Numbered from the stretch's first letter, positions 50,313-59,614 are shown. The stretch is DNA of 64,000 bases from Micromonospora tulbaghiae (GCF_900091605.1 NZ_FMCQ01000014.1:1-64000); one strand, 5' to 3'. Notes: generated from the letters alone by a model not told the origin. Numbers and translations are program-made.

Positions 50313-51056
50313 ATGGTGGGGGACAGGGCGGGACGTCAGGGGCGCGGGCCGATCGCCGGGCTGGTGGTGGCCGCGCTGGTGGCGGCCGGCTGCATGGCCG
50401 GCGGCTACGACCAGGGCGAACCGCAGCAGCCCGCACCCCCGCGCAGCGCGCAGCCGGAGTCGCAGACCACCCGGGCGGACGGCACGACGAGCGTGGCCGA
50501 GTTCAAGCAGGACATCCAGGACGCGGTCCGGCTGGCCGAACGCTACTGGGCGGAGCAGTTCCGTGCCTCCGGTCAGCGGTTCACCCCGATCCGGCGGGTG
50601 GTGCCCTACAGCCGCGAGGGCGAGGTGGCCTGCGCCGGGCAGGGGCTGCCGCGCAACAACGCGGTGTACTGCTCGGCCGGTGACTTCATCGCCTACGACG
50701 TGAACTGGTCGGTGGCGGCGTTCCGGCAGATCGGCGACGCGTTCCTGTTCTACCTGCTCGGCCACGAGTACGCCCACGGCATGCAGGTGCGGCTGGGCAT
50801 CCGCTACAACTTCACCATCCAGCAGGAGCTGCAGGCCGACTGCATGGCCGGGGCGTACCTCGGGGACAGCGTGCGTTCCGGGGCGCTGGAGCTGGAGGAC
50901 GGCGACCTGGAGGAGTTCCGGGAGGGGCTGCTCGCGGTCGGCGACGACCCCGACCAGCCGTGGTTCGCCGAGGGCTCGCACGGCACCGCCGAGCAGCGCA
51001 GCGACTCGTTCTTCCGCGGGTACGAGAAGTCGCTCGGCGCCTGCGGCCTCGGGTGA
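50313..51056 (+). CDS. YpfJ/neutral zinc metallopeptidase, predicted lipoprotein
   Basis: A 247-residue protein. The signal peptide ends in a lipobox LVAAG-C (C27), followed by a proline-rich linker; the domain has HEYAHG with the catalytic glutamate (HEXXH) near 148 and ELQADCMAGAYLGD with the third ligand. Together these give a neutral zinc metallopeptidase of the YpfJ type anchored to the outer face of the membrane. GGGAGG lies four bases before ATG 50313. The substrate is unknown. Confidence 0.88.
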   Translation: MVGDRAGRQGRGPIAGLVVAALVAAGCMAGGYDQGEPQQPAPPRSAQPESQTTRADGTTSVAEFKQDIQDAVRLAERYWAEQFRASGQRFTPIRRVVPYSREGEVACAGQGLPRNNAVYCSAGDFIAYDVNWSVAAFRQIGDAFLFYLLGHEYAHGMQVRLGIRYNFTIQQELQADCMAGAYLGDSVRSGALELEDGDLEEFREGLLAVGDDPDQPWFAEGSHGTAEQRSDSFFRGYEKSLGACGLG

Positions 51057-51147
51057 TGCCGCGGGTCACCCCGATCGGGGACGGTGACGGGCGCACCGGA
51101 CGCGACTGGCAGGATCGGCGGGGTACGCGTACCGAAGGAGGCCCCCG

Positions 51148-51810
51148 CTGAGCAGCCCACACCCCGCCGCCGTGCTCTTCGACATGGACGGCACCCTGGT
51201 CGACAGCGAGAAACTGTGGGACGTCGCGTTGCAGGAACTGGCCGCCGTGTACGGCGGTGTCCTGTCCGAGGACGCCCGCCGCGCGATCGTCGGCACCGGG
51301 ATGGCCGACGCGATGCGGATCGTGCACGACGACCTGGGCCAGCCGGAGCGGGACGTGCAGGCCAGCTCCGACTGGATCAGCGCCCGGATCCTGGAGCTGT
51401 TCCGCACCGGGCTGCAGTGGCGTCCCGGCGCGCTGGCGTTGCTGCGCGCGGTACGGGAGGCCGGCATCCCCACCGCGCTGGTCACCTCCAGCGGCCGGTC
51501 CCTGGTCGAGGTGGCCCTGGACACGCTGGGCCGGGACAGCTTCGACGCGGTGGTCTGCGGCGACGAGGTGGACGCGGCCAAGCCGCACCCGGAGCCGTAC
51601 CTGACCGCCGCGCGTCTGCTGGGCGTGCCGGTCGAGCGGTGCGTGGCGATCGAGGACTCACCGACCGGCGTGGCGAGCGCGCTCGCCGCCGGGGCGGCGG
51701 TGCTGGCCGTGCCGGCCGAGGTGCCGCTGGCGCCCGCCGACGGCGTACACCAGGTGGAGAGCCTGACCGCGGCGGACCTGGAGCTGCTCGCGGCGCTGCT
51801 CAACCGATAG
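51148..51810 (+). CDS. HAD superfamily phosphatase, probable CTG start
   Basis: A 220-residue phosphatase of the beta-phosphoglucomutase/GPP type: LFDMDGTLVDSEK (motif I), SSGR in LVTSSGRSLVE (motif II), then KPHPEPYLTAARLLG (III) and IEDSPTGVASA (IV). In frame the only ATG/GTG start is GTG 51172, which would cut into the first beta strand and has no ribosome site. CTG 51148 is preceded at seven bases by GAAGGAGG and adds the usual short N-terminus (SSPHPAAVLF). This rare start is inferred. A perfect terminator follows. Confidence 0.8.
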   Translation: MSSPHPAAVLFDMDGTLVDSEKLWDVALQELAAVYGGVLSEDARRAIVGTGMADAMRIVHDDLGQPERDVQASSDWISARILELFRTGLQWRPGALALLRAVREAGIPTALVTSSGRSLVEVALDTLGRDSFDAVVCGDEVDAAKPHPEPYLTAARLLGVPVERCVAIEDSPTGVASALAAGAAVLAVPAEVPLAPADGVHQVESLTAADLELLAALLNR

Positions 51811-51811
51811 C

Positions 51812-51844
51812 GAAAGGGCCCCTCTCGACGAGAGGGGCCCTTTC
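51812..51844. terminator. Bidirectional terminator, perfect hairpin
   Basis: A 14-base stem, GAAAGGGCCCCTCT and its exact complement, around CGACG lies just after the HAD stop and eight bases before the convergent ABC permease end. Confidence 0.85.
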
Positions 51845-51852
51845 TGGTTGCG

Positions 51853-54402
51853 TCAGTCGTGGGCGATGGCGCCCAGGACGTTGATCCGCGCGGCGCGGAT
51901 CGCCGGCAGCACCGCGGCGACCACACCGATGATCGCGGCCAGGATCAGGAACGTCACCATCTGACCCCAGGGCAGGATCAGGTCGGTGATGCCCTCGTCC
52001 TTGAGCGCCTCGACCACCGCCGCGCCGAGACCGGCGCCGACCACCACGCCGAGCAGCGCGCCGAAGATGGAGATCACCACCGCCTCGACCGTGATCATGC
52101 GCATGGTCTGGGCGCGGCGCAGGCCGATCGCCCGCAGCAGGCCCAGCTCCCTGGTTCGTTCCAGCACCGACAGCGCGAGCGTGTTGATGATGCCCAGCAC
52201 CGCGATCACGATGGCCAGCGCCAGCAGGATCTGGATCATCTGGAGCAGGGAGTCCAGCTGACCGGTCTGCTGCTCGATGAACGCGGCCCGGTCGGCCACC
52301 GACACCTCGGGGCTGTCCGCCAGCAGTCGCTCGACCTGCGGCTGCACGGCGCCCACCGACGTGCCGGGGGCGAGCTGGAGGAAGCCCTGGATCGGCTGCG
52401 GGATGCTGAAGTCCGCCGCGGCCTGCGGCGGCAGCGTCACCGGGTTGGTCAGCTGCGAGCTTTCGTAGATGCCGCTGACCGTGTAGGTGCGGGCCTCGCC
52501 GCGGGACAGCTGCACCGGCACCGTCGAGCCGACGGCGAGGTTGCGTGCCTTCGCGGTGTCCGAGCTGACCAGCATCTGATCCGGCGCCAGCCGGCTGATG
52601 TCACCGGCGGTGGCCTTCGCCCCGAAGATCTGCTGGAGCGCGGCCACGTTGCTCGACACGGCCACCCAGGTCCGCTCACCGCCGACCACCGCCATGTCGC
52701 CGTACTCACCGGAGACCAGCTGCACGCCCGGGATCGCGGCGGCCTTCTCCAGCACCGCCGGGTCGAAGCTCGCCGGGCGCGGCCCGGTGGTGGACCCGGA
52801 GATCACCAGCTCCGCCTTGATGGTGTCCTCGGCCAGCTTGCCGATGCTGCCCTTGGCCGAGTCCAGGATCACCGTCACGCCGGTGACCAGGGCGATGCCC
52901 ACCATCAGGGCGGCGGCGGTGATCGCGGTGCGGCGCGGGTTGCGGCCCGAGTTGAGCCGGCCCAGCTTGCCCGGCACCGACCAGGAGAACATCGCGCCCA
53001 GCAGCGAGACCACCGGCCGGCTGATGATCGGCGTCAGCAGCGCCACCCCGATGAACGCGAACAGCACGCCGCCGAGGATGGTCGCCAGGGTGCTGTCGCC
53101 GGCGTGCCCGCCGAGACCGAGGAAGAGCAGCACCGCGCCGATGCCGGTGACCACCGCGCCGCCGATGGTGACCTTGGTGAGCGGCCGGTCCGGCGTGGCG
53201 ACGTCCTGCATCGCGGCGATCGGCGGGATGCGCGAGGCGCGCAGCGCCGGCAGCAGCGCGGCGATCACCGTGATCAGCATGCCGACCGCGAACGCGCCGA
53301 TCACCGCCGAGGCCGGCACGCCCAGCCCGGCCAGGGTGAGACCTCCGGCGAGCTGACCGAACAGGTACGCCAGCAGCGCGCCCACGCCGATGCCGGCGGC
53401 GAGCCCCAGCACCGAGGCGATCAGGCCGACCGCGAGCGCCTCCAGCACCACCGAGCCGATGACCTGCTTGCCGCTGGCCCCGATCGCCCGCATCAGGGCC
53501 AGCTCACGGGTGCGCTGGGCCACGATGATCGAGAACGTGTTGAGGATCAGGAACGTGCCGACCAGCAGCGCCACCGCGGCGAACCCGAGGAGGATCTTGT
53601 TGAAGAACGACAGCCCTTCCTTGAGGCCGGCCGAGGCGTCGGCGGCGAGCTGCTCGCCGGTCTTGACCTGGTAGTCGGCGCCAAGCGTGCGGGCCACCTC
53701 GTCGCGCAGCGCCTCCGGCGTGGTGCCGTCGGCGGCCTGGACGCTGACGTTGCTGAACACGTCCGGCTTGCCCAGCATCAGCTGCTGCGCCACCGGGGTG
53801 GTGAAGTAGACCTCGTTGGCGCCACCGATCGAGTCCCGGCCGCCGCTGTAGCCGAACACGCCGACGAGCGTGAACTCCTTCTTCGGGGCCAGCGTCAGCA
53901 CGCCGACCCGGTCGCCGACCTTGACCTTGCCCGCCTCGGCCAGCGCGGTGTTGATCACGATCTCGTCGTCGGCCTGCGGCGCGCGGCCCTCGCGGATCTC
54001 CACCAGGTCGCTCTCACCGAGCCAGTTCTGGCCCAGCTGCGGCGGGCCGAACGAGGTGACCACCTTGCCGTTGCTGCCGATCATGCGGGCGCCGTCGGCA
54101 GCCACCACGCCCTCGGCGTCGGCGACGCCGGGCACCGCCTTGATCCGGTCGAGCACCGACGCCGGCATCGGGGTGCTCAGCGGCATGCCCTCCGCGGTCG
54201 AGACGTCGATCTTCGGCTTCGCCTCGACGCTCACGTCGACCTCGGCGTACGCGTCGGCGAAGACCGCGTCGAAGGACCGCCCGAGCGTGTCGGTGAGCAC
54301 GAACGCGCCGGAGACGAACATGACGCCGAGCACCACCGCCAGGCCGGACAGCAGCAGGCGCAGCTTGCGCGCCAGCAGGCTCTTGAGCGTTGCCCGCAGC
54401 AT
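51853..54402 (-). CDS. MacB/FtsX-type ABC transporter permease
   Basis: An 849-residue permease with two FtsX-like halves: an N-terminal helix (LLLSGLAVVLGVMFVSGAFVL, about 16-36), an extracytoplasmic domain, three helices including RTRELALMRAIGASGKQVIG, then a second half of the same pattern (RTRELGLLRAIGLRRAQT near 800). The design is that of lipoprotein- or antibiotic-exporters. Its ATG overlaps the stop of the ATPase gene by one base, so the two form a complex. A similar gene pair is typical of actinobacterial cell-envelope stress export. Confidence 0.9.
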   Translation of the reverse strand: MLRATLKSLLARKLRLLLSGLAVVLGVMFVSGAFVLTDTLGRSFDAVFADAYAEVDVSVEAKPKIDVSTAEGMPLSTPMPASVLDRIKAVPGVADAEGVVAADGARMIGSNGKVVTSFGPPQLGQNWLGESDLVEIREGRAPQADDEIVINTALAEAGKVKVGDRVGVLTLAPKKEFTLVGVFGYSGGRDSIGGANEVYFTTPVAQQLMLGKPDVFSNVSVQAADGTTPEALRDEVARTLGADYQVKTGEQLAADASAGLKEGLSFFNKILLGFAAVALLVGTFLILNTFSIIVAQRTRELALMRAIGASGKQVIGSVVLEALAVGLIASVLGLAAGIGVGALLAYLFGQLAGGLTLAGLGVPASAVIGAFAVGMLITVIAALLPALRASRIPPIAAMQDVATPDRPLTKVTIGGAVVTGIGAVLLFLGLGGHAGDSTLATILGGVLFAFIGVALLTPIISRPVVSLLGAMFSWSVPGKLGRLNSGRNPRRTAITAAALMVGIALVTGVTVILDSAKGSIGKLAEDTIKAELVISGSTTGPRPASFDPAVLEKAAAIPGVQLVSGEYGDMAVVGGERTWVAVSSNVAALQQIFGAKATAGDISRLAPDQMLVSSDTAKARNLAVGSTVPVQLSRGEARTYTVSGIYESSQLTNPVTLPPQAAADFSIPQPIQGFLQLAPGTSVGAVQPQVERLLADSPEVSVADRAAFIEQQTGQLDSLLQMIQILLALAIVIAVLGIINTLALSVLERTRELGLLRAIGLRRAQTMRMITVEAVVISIFGALLGVVVGAGLGAAVVEALKDEGITDLILPWGQMVTFLILAAIIGVVAAVLPAIRAARINVLGAIAHD

Positions 54403-55166
54403 CAGTTGCCCACCTCGACCGGGGCGTCCAGCTTCTTCATCGTGTCCAGCACCGTCTCGGCGGTCGGCTCGATCAGCTCCGAGACGATCTGCCCGTCGGC
54501 GAGGAAGACCACCCGGTCGGCGTACGCGGCGGCGGTCGGGTCGTGCGTGACCATCACGATGGTCTGGCCGTGCTCGCGTACCGAGTTGCGCAGGAACTTG
54601 AGCACCTCGGCGCCGGAGCGGGAGTCCAGGTTGCCCGTCGGCTCGTCCGCGAAGATCACCTCGGGGCGCGCCACGAGCGCCCGGGCGCACGCCACGCGCT
54701 GCTGCTGGCCGCCGGAGAGCTGCGCCGGGCGGTGCCCGAGCCGATCCCGCAGCCCGACCGTGTCGATCACCGTGTCGTACCAGGCCGGGTCGGGCTTGCG
54801 CCCGGCGATCGACAAAGGCAGCAGGATGTTCTCCTGCGCGGTGAGCGTCGGCAGCAGGTTGAACTGCTGGAAGATGAAGCCCACCTTGTCCCGGCGCAGC
54901 TTCGTCAGGCCCGCGTCGTTGAGACCGGTCACCGTCGTGTCGCCGATCATCACGGTGCCCTTGGTCACCGTGTCCAGACCCGCGAGGCAGTGCATCAGTG
55001 TGGACTTCCCGGAGCCCGACGGCCCCATGATCGCGGTGAACCGGCCGCGTTCGAACTCGGCGCTGACCCCCCGCAGCGCGGCGACCTGCGCCTCGCCGCT
55101 GCCGTACACCTTCCACACATCGTTCGCCCGGGCCGCGGCCTGCTCTCGGCCTACCGTCGCGGTCAC
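54402..55166 (-). CDS. MacB-type ABC transporter ATP-binding protein
   Basis: A 254-residue ATPase: Walker A GPSGSGKST (about 49-57), signature LSGGQQQR, Walker B VIFADEPTGNLDSRSG and H-loop VTHDPTAAAYAD. Extra C-terminal residues (ELIEPTAETVLDTMKKL) are typical of this family. It powers the downstream permease. Start GTG 55166. The 260 bases upstream contain no gene; a promoter is expected there. Confidence 0.92.
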   Translation of the reverse strand: MTATVGREQAAARANDVWKVYGSGEAQVAALRGVSAEFERGRFTAIMGPSGSGKSTLMHCLAGLDTVTKGTVMIGDTTVTGLNDAGLTKLRRDKVGFIFQQFNLLPTLTAQENILLPLSIAGRKPDPAWYDTVIDTVGLRDRLGHRPAQLSGGQQQRVACARALVARPEVIFADEPTGNLDSRSGAEVLKFLRNSVREHGQTIVMVTHDPTAAAYADRVVFLADGQIVSELIEPTAETVLDTMKKLDAPVEVGN

Positions 55167-55426
55167 GTCATCTACCTCTTCCGTATGTCGCTCTCATGCC
55201 GCACCGCCCCCGCTGGCCGGTGCGGCGGAATCCATCCTCGGGGTCGCGAGCCCGAAAGCCCTCAGACCTGGGGTGGAATCCGTGCCGATCTTCCGGTGAG
55301 GGTCGACCCCCATCCGGGCTCAGGGTGACCCCTGACCGGAAGGCGACGCCGACGTTAGGGCCTCACCTGGCGTGATGGTCAACACATCAGCCCCGCCGCT
55401 GGTCACGGTAGGTGACCCGCGCCACC

Positions 55427-56110
55427 TCAGCCGCCGGGACGGACCAGGCCCGTCTCGTACGCGAGCACGACCGCCTGCACCCGGTCGCGCAACCGTAGCT
55501 TCGTGAGCACATGCCCGACATGGGTTTTCACAGTCGTCTCGCTGACCGACAGCACCCGGGCGATCTCCGCGTTGGACAGTCCGCGCGCCATGTGGGTGAG
55601 CACCTCGCGCTCCCGGTCGGTCAGCGGTTCCAGCGCCCGCGCCGGCGCGGCGGCCGGGTCCGGCAGCACCTGGGCGAAGCGGTCCAGCAGCCGGCGCAGG
55701 ACGCGCGGGGACATCACCGCGCCCCCGGCGGCCACCGTGCGGATCGCGGCCACGAGGTCCTCGGCCGGCACGTCCTTGGTCAGGAAGCCGCTCGCCCCGG
55801 CCCGCAGCGCCCCGACGACGTGGTCGTCCTGCGCGAACGTGGTGAGCACGAGTACGCGTACCGGCAGCCGGGCCGACACGATCGCCCGGGTGGCGGCCAC
55901 CCCGTCCAGGCGCGGCATCCGGATGTCCATCAGCACCACGTCGGGCAGCAGCCGCCGGGACAGCTCCACCGCCTCCACGCCGTCGCCGGCCTCACCCACC
56001 ACGTCGAGGTCGTCCTCCGCGCCGAGCACCATCCGGAATCCGGTACGCAGCAGCGGCTGGTCGTCGGCGAGCAGGACCCGCACCGGCCGGGACACGGCGC
56101 CCTCGGTCAT
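55427..56110 (-). CDS. NarL/LuxR-type response regulator (orphan)
   Basis: A 227-residue two-domain regulator. The receiver has LLADDQPLLRTGF with the acidic pair, D62 in DVVLMDIRMPRLDG as phosphorylation site, and K in FLTKDVPAEDLV; the LuxR-type helix-turn-helix is REREVLTHMARGLSNAEIARVLSVSETTVKTHVGHVL. No histidine kinase is adjacent on either side within 1 kb, so the partner is elsewhere or lost. The nearest genes are the ABC exporter downstream (same strand), which it may control. Confidence 0.9.
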   Translation of the reverse strand: MTEGAVSRPVRVLLADDQPLLRTGFRMVLGAEDDLDVVGEAGDGVEAVELSRRLLPDVVLMDIRMPRLDGVAATRAIVSARLPVRVLVLTTFAQDDHVVGALRAGASGFLTKDVPAEDLVAAIRTVAAGGAVMSPRVLRRLLDRFAQVLPDPAAAPARALEPLTDREREVLTHMARGLSNAEIARVLSVSETTVKTHVGHVLTKLRLRDRVQAVVLAYETGLVRPGG

Positions 56111-56300
56111 GCGTCCCCCTCGTCGTCCGGGCGGCGGTCCGGCCGGCGCCGGCGCCCACCCGCGCCCACCCGGCGTGGGACCGGCCAGCCGCACCCACGG
56201 TAGAGGGCACCGGCCGCCCGCACCCCGACCAGGCCGCCCCGTTCCCGCAGGATGGCCGCACCCCGCCTCGCCCGCGCCGCCCCGGTCGCCTCATCGCCCG

Positions 56301-56359
56301 GCGATCATGAAGTTGGCTGGCGGGAAAGCGCTTCCCGAGGCAGCCAACTTCATGATCGC
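56301..56359. repeat. Palindromic intergenic repeat, family A copy 3
   Basis: A perfect 19-base inverted repeat (GCGATCATGAAGTTGGCTG at 56301-56319 and its complement at 56341-56359) encloses a smaller palindrome CGGGAA/TTCCCG. It is the best conserved of the three copies and lies upstream of the response regulator gene. Confidence 0.9.
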
Positions 56360-56401
56360 CGCGTCCGTGCCGCAGTGCTGCGGGTGTGGGGTGGGCGGGG
56401 G

Positions 56402-57319
56402 TTACTCGTCTGCGCCGGGGGTTGCCGGGCGGGAGCGGGCGTCCACCAGCGGGTCGGGTGCGGCGGCGGTCACCGGGAACGGCGGCGGCGTCCCGCCGTA
56501 GCTCGGGCACAGCGCCTGGTGGTTGCACCAGTCGCACAGCCGGCTCGGCCGGGGACGGAAGTCCTGCCGGGCGGTGGCCTGCTCGATCGCCCGCCACAGC
56601 GCCACCACCGTGCGCTCGAAACGCACCAGCTCCTCGGCGTCCGGCGCGTAGTCGCAGACCTCGGCGTCCTTGAGGTAGAGCAGGCGCAGCACGCGCGGCA
56701 CCACACCCCGGGTGCGCCACAGCACCAGGGCGTAGAACTTGAGCTGGAACAGCGCCCGCGCCTCGAACGCCTCCCGCGGCGCCCCACCGGTCTTGTAGTC
56801 GACCACCCGCAGCGCGCCGTCCGGCGCGACGTCGAGCCGGTCGAGGTAACCCCGGATGAGCAGCTCGTCGTCGACCACCGCGGAGATCAGCGCCTCGCGC
56901 TCGGCCGGCTCCAGCCGGCGTGGGTCCTCCACCGCGAAGTAGCCGTCCAGCAGCGCCGTCGCCGACCGCAGGAACTCCTGCGGCCCGACGGCGTCGCCGT
57001 CGGCGAACAGCGTGGCCAGCTCCGGCTCCTCGGTGACCAGGCGGTCCCACTGCGGGGCGACCAGGTCACCGGCCGACTCCGGGGTGCGCGCGGCGGCCGG
57101 CAGGTCGAACAGCCGCTCCAGCACGGCGTGCACGAGCGTGCCCCGGGCCTGCTCGACGGTCGGCCGCTCGGGCAGCCGGTCGATGCTGCGGAACCGGTAG
57201 AGCAGCGGGCAGGTCTTGAAGTCGGCCGCCCGCGACGGCGACAACGAGGCCCGCACGGTGACCGGCGCCGGTGCCGCCGTCTGGTCGCCGTGACTGTCGA
57301 TCATCGGTTCCGCCGTCAT
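56402..57319 (-). CDS. RecB-family exonuclease with iron-sulfur cluster
   Basis: A 305-residue PD-(D/E)XK nuclease of the Cas4/AddB-type group. VVDYKTGG (about 175) is the catalytic motif; HAVLERLFDLP earlier carries the histidine, and the cysteines C40 (FKTCPLLYRFR) and CDWCNHQALCP near the C-terminus likely hold a 4Fe-4S cluster. It is too short to be RecB and lacks a helicase, so it is a stand-alone nuclease for DNA repair. Not clearly Cas4: no CRISPR array is nearby. Confidence 0.88.
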   Translation of the reverse strand: MTAEPMIDSHGDQTAAPAPVTVRASLSPSRAADFKTCPLLYRFRSIDRLPERPTVEQARGTLVHAVLERLFDLPAAARTPESAGDLVAPQWDRLVTEEPELATLFADGDAVGPQEFLRSATALLDGYFAVEDPRRLEPAEREALISAVVDDELLIRGYLDRLDVAPDGALRVVDYKTGGAPREAFEARALFQLKFYALVLWRTRGVVPRVLRLLYLKDAEVCDYAPDAEELVRFERTVVALWRAIEQATARQDFRPRPSRLCDWCNHQALCPSYGGTPPPFPVTAAAPDPLVDARSRPATPGADE

Positions 57320-57450
57320 GCCCGGAAGGTTAGGGCACGCGTGTGACAGGGCCGGCGTCGCCGCACCGAAGCATGATCCGCAACCGCGGCGCCCTCGGTC
57401 CACCACGGCTGCGGGGCTCGCCGAAGCTCAGCTCACGTAGCATCGGGCCG

Positions 57451-58593
57451 GTGCAGCAGCGGAGCCGAGGCCCCCGCCGGCGGGGGCTCAGCCTCGGCCG
57501 GGTCCTCGGCGTGCCGCTGCGCGTCGACGCCTCGATGCTTCTGCTCACCGTCGTGGTCACCGTGCTGTACGCGGCGCTGGCCCGCCGCCAGCTCGACCTC
57601 GGCCCGCTCGGCGGCTACCTGGTCGGCCTGGGCTTCGTGGTCTCGCTGCTCGGCTCCGTGCTGCTGCACGAGCTGGGCCACGCGCTGACCGCCCGCCGGT
57701 ACGGCATCGGTGTGCGGGGGATCACGCTGGAACTGCTCGGTGGCTACACCGAGATGGACCGCGACGCTCCCAGCCCCCGGGTCGAGCTGCTGATCTCCCT
57801 GGCCGGCCCGGCCGTCTCCGCCCTGCTCGGCGCCGGCGCGGTCGCCGCCACCCTCGCCCTGCCCGCCGGCACGCTCGGCCACCAGCTCGCCTTCCAGCTC
57901 GCGGTCAGCAACGTGGTGGTGGCGATCTTCAACAGCCTGCCCGGCCTGCCGCTGGACGGAGGCCGGGCACTGCGCGCCGCGGTGTGGGCGCTCACCCGCG
58001 ACCGGCACCGCGGCACCGAGGTGGCCGGCTGGGTGGGCCGGGCCGTCGCGCTGGGCACGGTGGCGCTGGTCGTGGTGCTCACCATGCGCCGGGCGCTCGC
58101 CCCGCTGGCCCTGCCGCTGCTGCTGCTCGTCGCGCTGACGCTGTGGCGCGGCGCCGGCCAGTCGATCCGGATGGCGCGCATCGGCCGCCGGCTGCACCTG
58201 GTCGACCTGGCCCGGCTGGCCCGCCCGGTGCTGCCCGTGCCCGCCGGCACGCCGCTGGCCGAGGCGCAGCGCCGCCGCGACGAGACGGGCACCCCCGAGG
58301 CCGCGCTCGGCGTGGTCGACTCGGCCGGCCGTACCGTCGCCCTTGTCGACCCGGCCCGCGTCGCCGCCGTACCCCCGGAACGGAGGCCGTGGGTCGCGGT
58401 GGACGAGGTGGCTCGCGACCTGTCCGCCGTGCCAGCCCTGCCGCTCGGGGCGGACGGCGAGCGCGTGCTGGAGACGGTGCGCACCCACCCGGGCGCGCAG
58501 TACGTCGTGACGGCAGGCGAAGATGTGGTCGGCGTGCTGCACATCGCGGATCTCGCCCAGCTCCTGGAACCCGAACGGAAGACGAACACGTGA
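57451..58593 (+). CDS. M50 site-2-protease-type metalloprotease
   Basis: A 380-residue membrane protease. HELGH at 73-77 (HEXXH) and GLPLDGGRALRAA near 170 (LDG motif) are the zinc ligands, with four to six hydrophobic helices around them; the last 120 residues form a weak CBS-like domain (VVTAGEDVVGVLHIADLAQ). It resembles the Rip3-like M50B proteases, which cut membrane-bound regulators. GTG 57451 is chosen, although ATG 57373 in frame is possible. The stop overlaps the trmI start as GTGA. Confidence 0.88.
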   Translation: MQQRSRGPRRRGLSLGRVLGVPLRVDASMLLLTVVVTVLYAALARRQLDLGPLGGYLVGLGFVVSLLGSVLLHELGHALTARRYGIGVRGITLELLGGYTEMDRDAPSPRVELLISLAGPAVSALLGAGAVAATLALPAGTLGHQLAFQLAVSNVVVAIFNSLPGLPLDGGRALRAAVWALTRDRHRGTEVAGWVGRAVALGTVALVVVLTMRRALAPLALPLLLLVALTLWRGAGQSIRMARIGRRLHLVDLARLARPVLPVPAGTPLAEAQRRRDETGTPEAALGVVDSAGRTVALVDPARVAAVPPERRPWVAVDEVARDLSAVPALPLGADGERVLETVRTHPGAQYVVTAGEDVVGVLHIADLAQLLEPERKTNT

Positions 58594-59534
58594 CCGCAGA
58601 GATCTCCACCGTCCCGGCGTTGCCCCCGGTCCACCGCGGGCCGTTCCGGCCGGGCGACCGGGTCCAGCTGACCGACCCGAAGGGCCGGATGCACACCGTG
58701 ACGCTGGAGCCCGGCAAGGAGTTCCACACCCACCGCGGGATCCTCAAGCACGACACCCTGATCGGCCTGCCCGACGGCAGCGTGGTCACCACCGCCGGCG
58801 GCGGCACCGCGTTCCTGGCGCTGCGGCCGCTGCTGTCGGACTACGTCCTGTCCATGCCGCGCGGCGCCCAGGTGATCTACCCGAAGGACTCGGCACAGAT
58901 CGTCGCCATGGGCGACATCTTCCCCGGCGCCAAGGTGCTGGAGGCCGGCGCCGGATCCGGCGCGCTGTCCTGCTCGCTGCTGCGGGCCGTCGGGACCGAG
59001 GGTGAGCTGCACTCGTTCGAGCTGCGCGACGACTTCGCCCAGATCGCCCGCCGCAACGTCGAGGCGTTCTTCAACGGCCCGCACCCGGCCTGGCGGCTGC
59101 ACGTCGGCGACGTCGCCGACTGCGCCGAGACCGGTTTCGACCGGATCATCCTCGACATGCTCACCCCGTGGGAGATGCTCGACATGGTCGAACGGGCGCT
59201 CGTGCCCGGCGGCGTGCTGATCGGCTACGTGGCCACCACACCGCAGCTGTCCGAACTGGTCGAGGCGCTGCGCGAGCGCGGCGGGTGGACCGAGCCGCGC
59301 GCCTGGGAGTCGCTGGTGCGCGACTGGCACGCCGAAGGGCTGGCGGTCCGCCCGGACCACCGGATGATCGCCCACACCGCGTTCCTGGTGTCCGCCCGCA
59401 AGCTCGCCCCCGGCGTCACCGCGCCGCCGCGCCGGCGCAAGCCCAGCAAGGGCGCCGAGGCGTACGCGCAGCGCCGCGACGCCCTGCGCGCCGCCGCCGC
59501 GGCCCGCGCGGCGGAGGAGCCGGAGCAGTCCTGA
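58590..59534 (+). CDS. trmI: tRNA (adenine-58-N1)-methyltransferase TrmI
   Basis: A 314-residue enzyme that methylates A58 in the T-loop of tRNA, using SAM. An N-terminal beta-barrel (FRPGDRVQLTDPKGRMHTVTLEPGKEFHTHRG, about 18-50) precedes the Rossmann domain with motif I LEAGAGSGALSCSLL (about 116-130), the acidic FDRIILDMLTPWE, and RAWESLVRDWH. The basic, low-complexity tail is common in actinobacteria. It is normally next to the proteasome genes, as here. Tetramer in the known structures. Confidence 0.94.
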   Translation: MTAEISTVPALPPVHRGPFRPGDRVQLTDPKGRMHTVTLEPGKEFHTHRGILKHDTLIGLPDGSVVTTAGGGTAFLALRPLLSDYVLSMPRGAQVIYPKDSAQIVAMGDIFPGAKVLEAGAGSGALSCSLLRAVGTEGELHSFELRDDFAQIARRNVEAFFNGPHPAWRLHVGDVADCAETGFDRIILDMLTPWEMLDMVERALVPGGVLIGYVATTPQLSELVEALRERGGWTEPRAWESLVRDWHAEGLAVRPDHRMIAHTAFLVSARKLAPGVTAPPRRRKPSKGAEAYAQRRDALRAAAAARAAEEPEQS

Positions 59535-59614
59535 CCCCCGCCGCGCGGGCGCGTGCGTACGGGCGGATCATGTGTGCCGGTGGGGACGACACCTGAGCGG
59601 GTGGAGACGGTGGC

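Noticed and set aside
51859..55299. Open frame of over 1100 codons opposite the ABC transporter genes
   Set aside because: Low-complexity H/R/D/Q sequence, the usual antisense artefact in such DNA; the minus-strand permease and ATPase have all expected motifs.
56402..57319. RecB-like gene as Cas4 of a CRISPR system
   Set aside because: No cas genes or direct-repeat/spacer array in the window; gene is longer and context differs.
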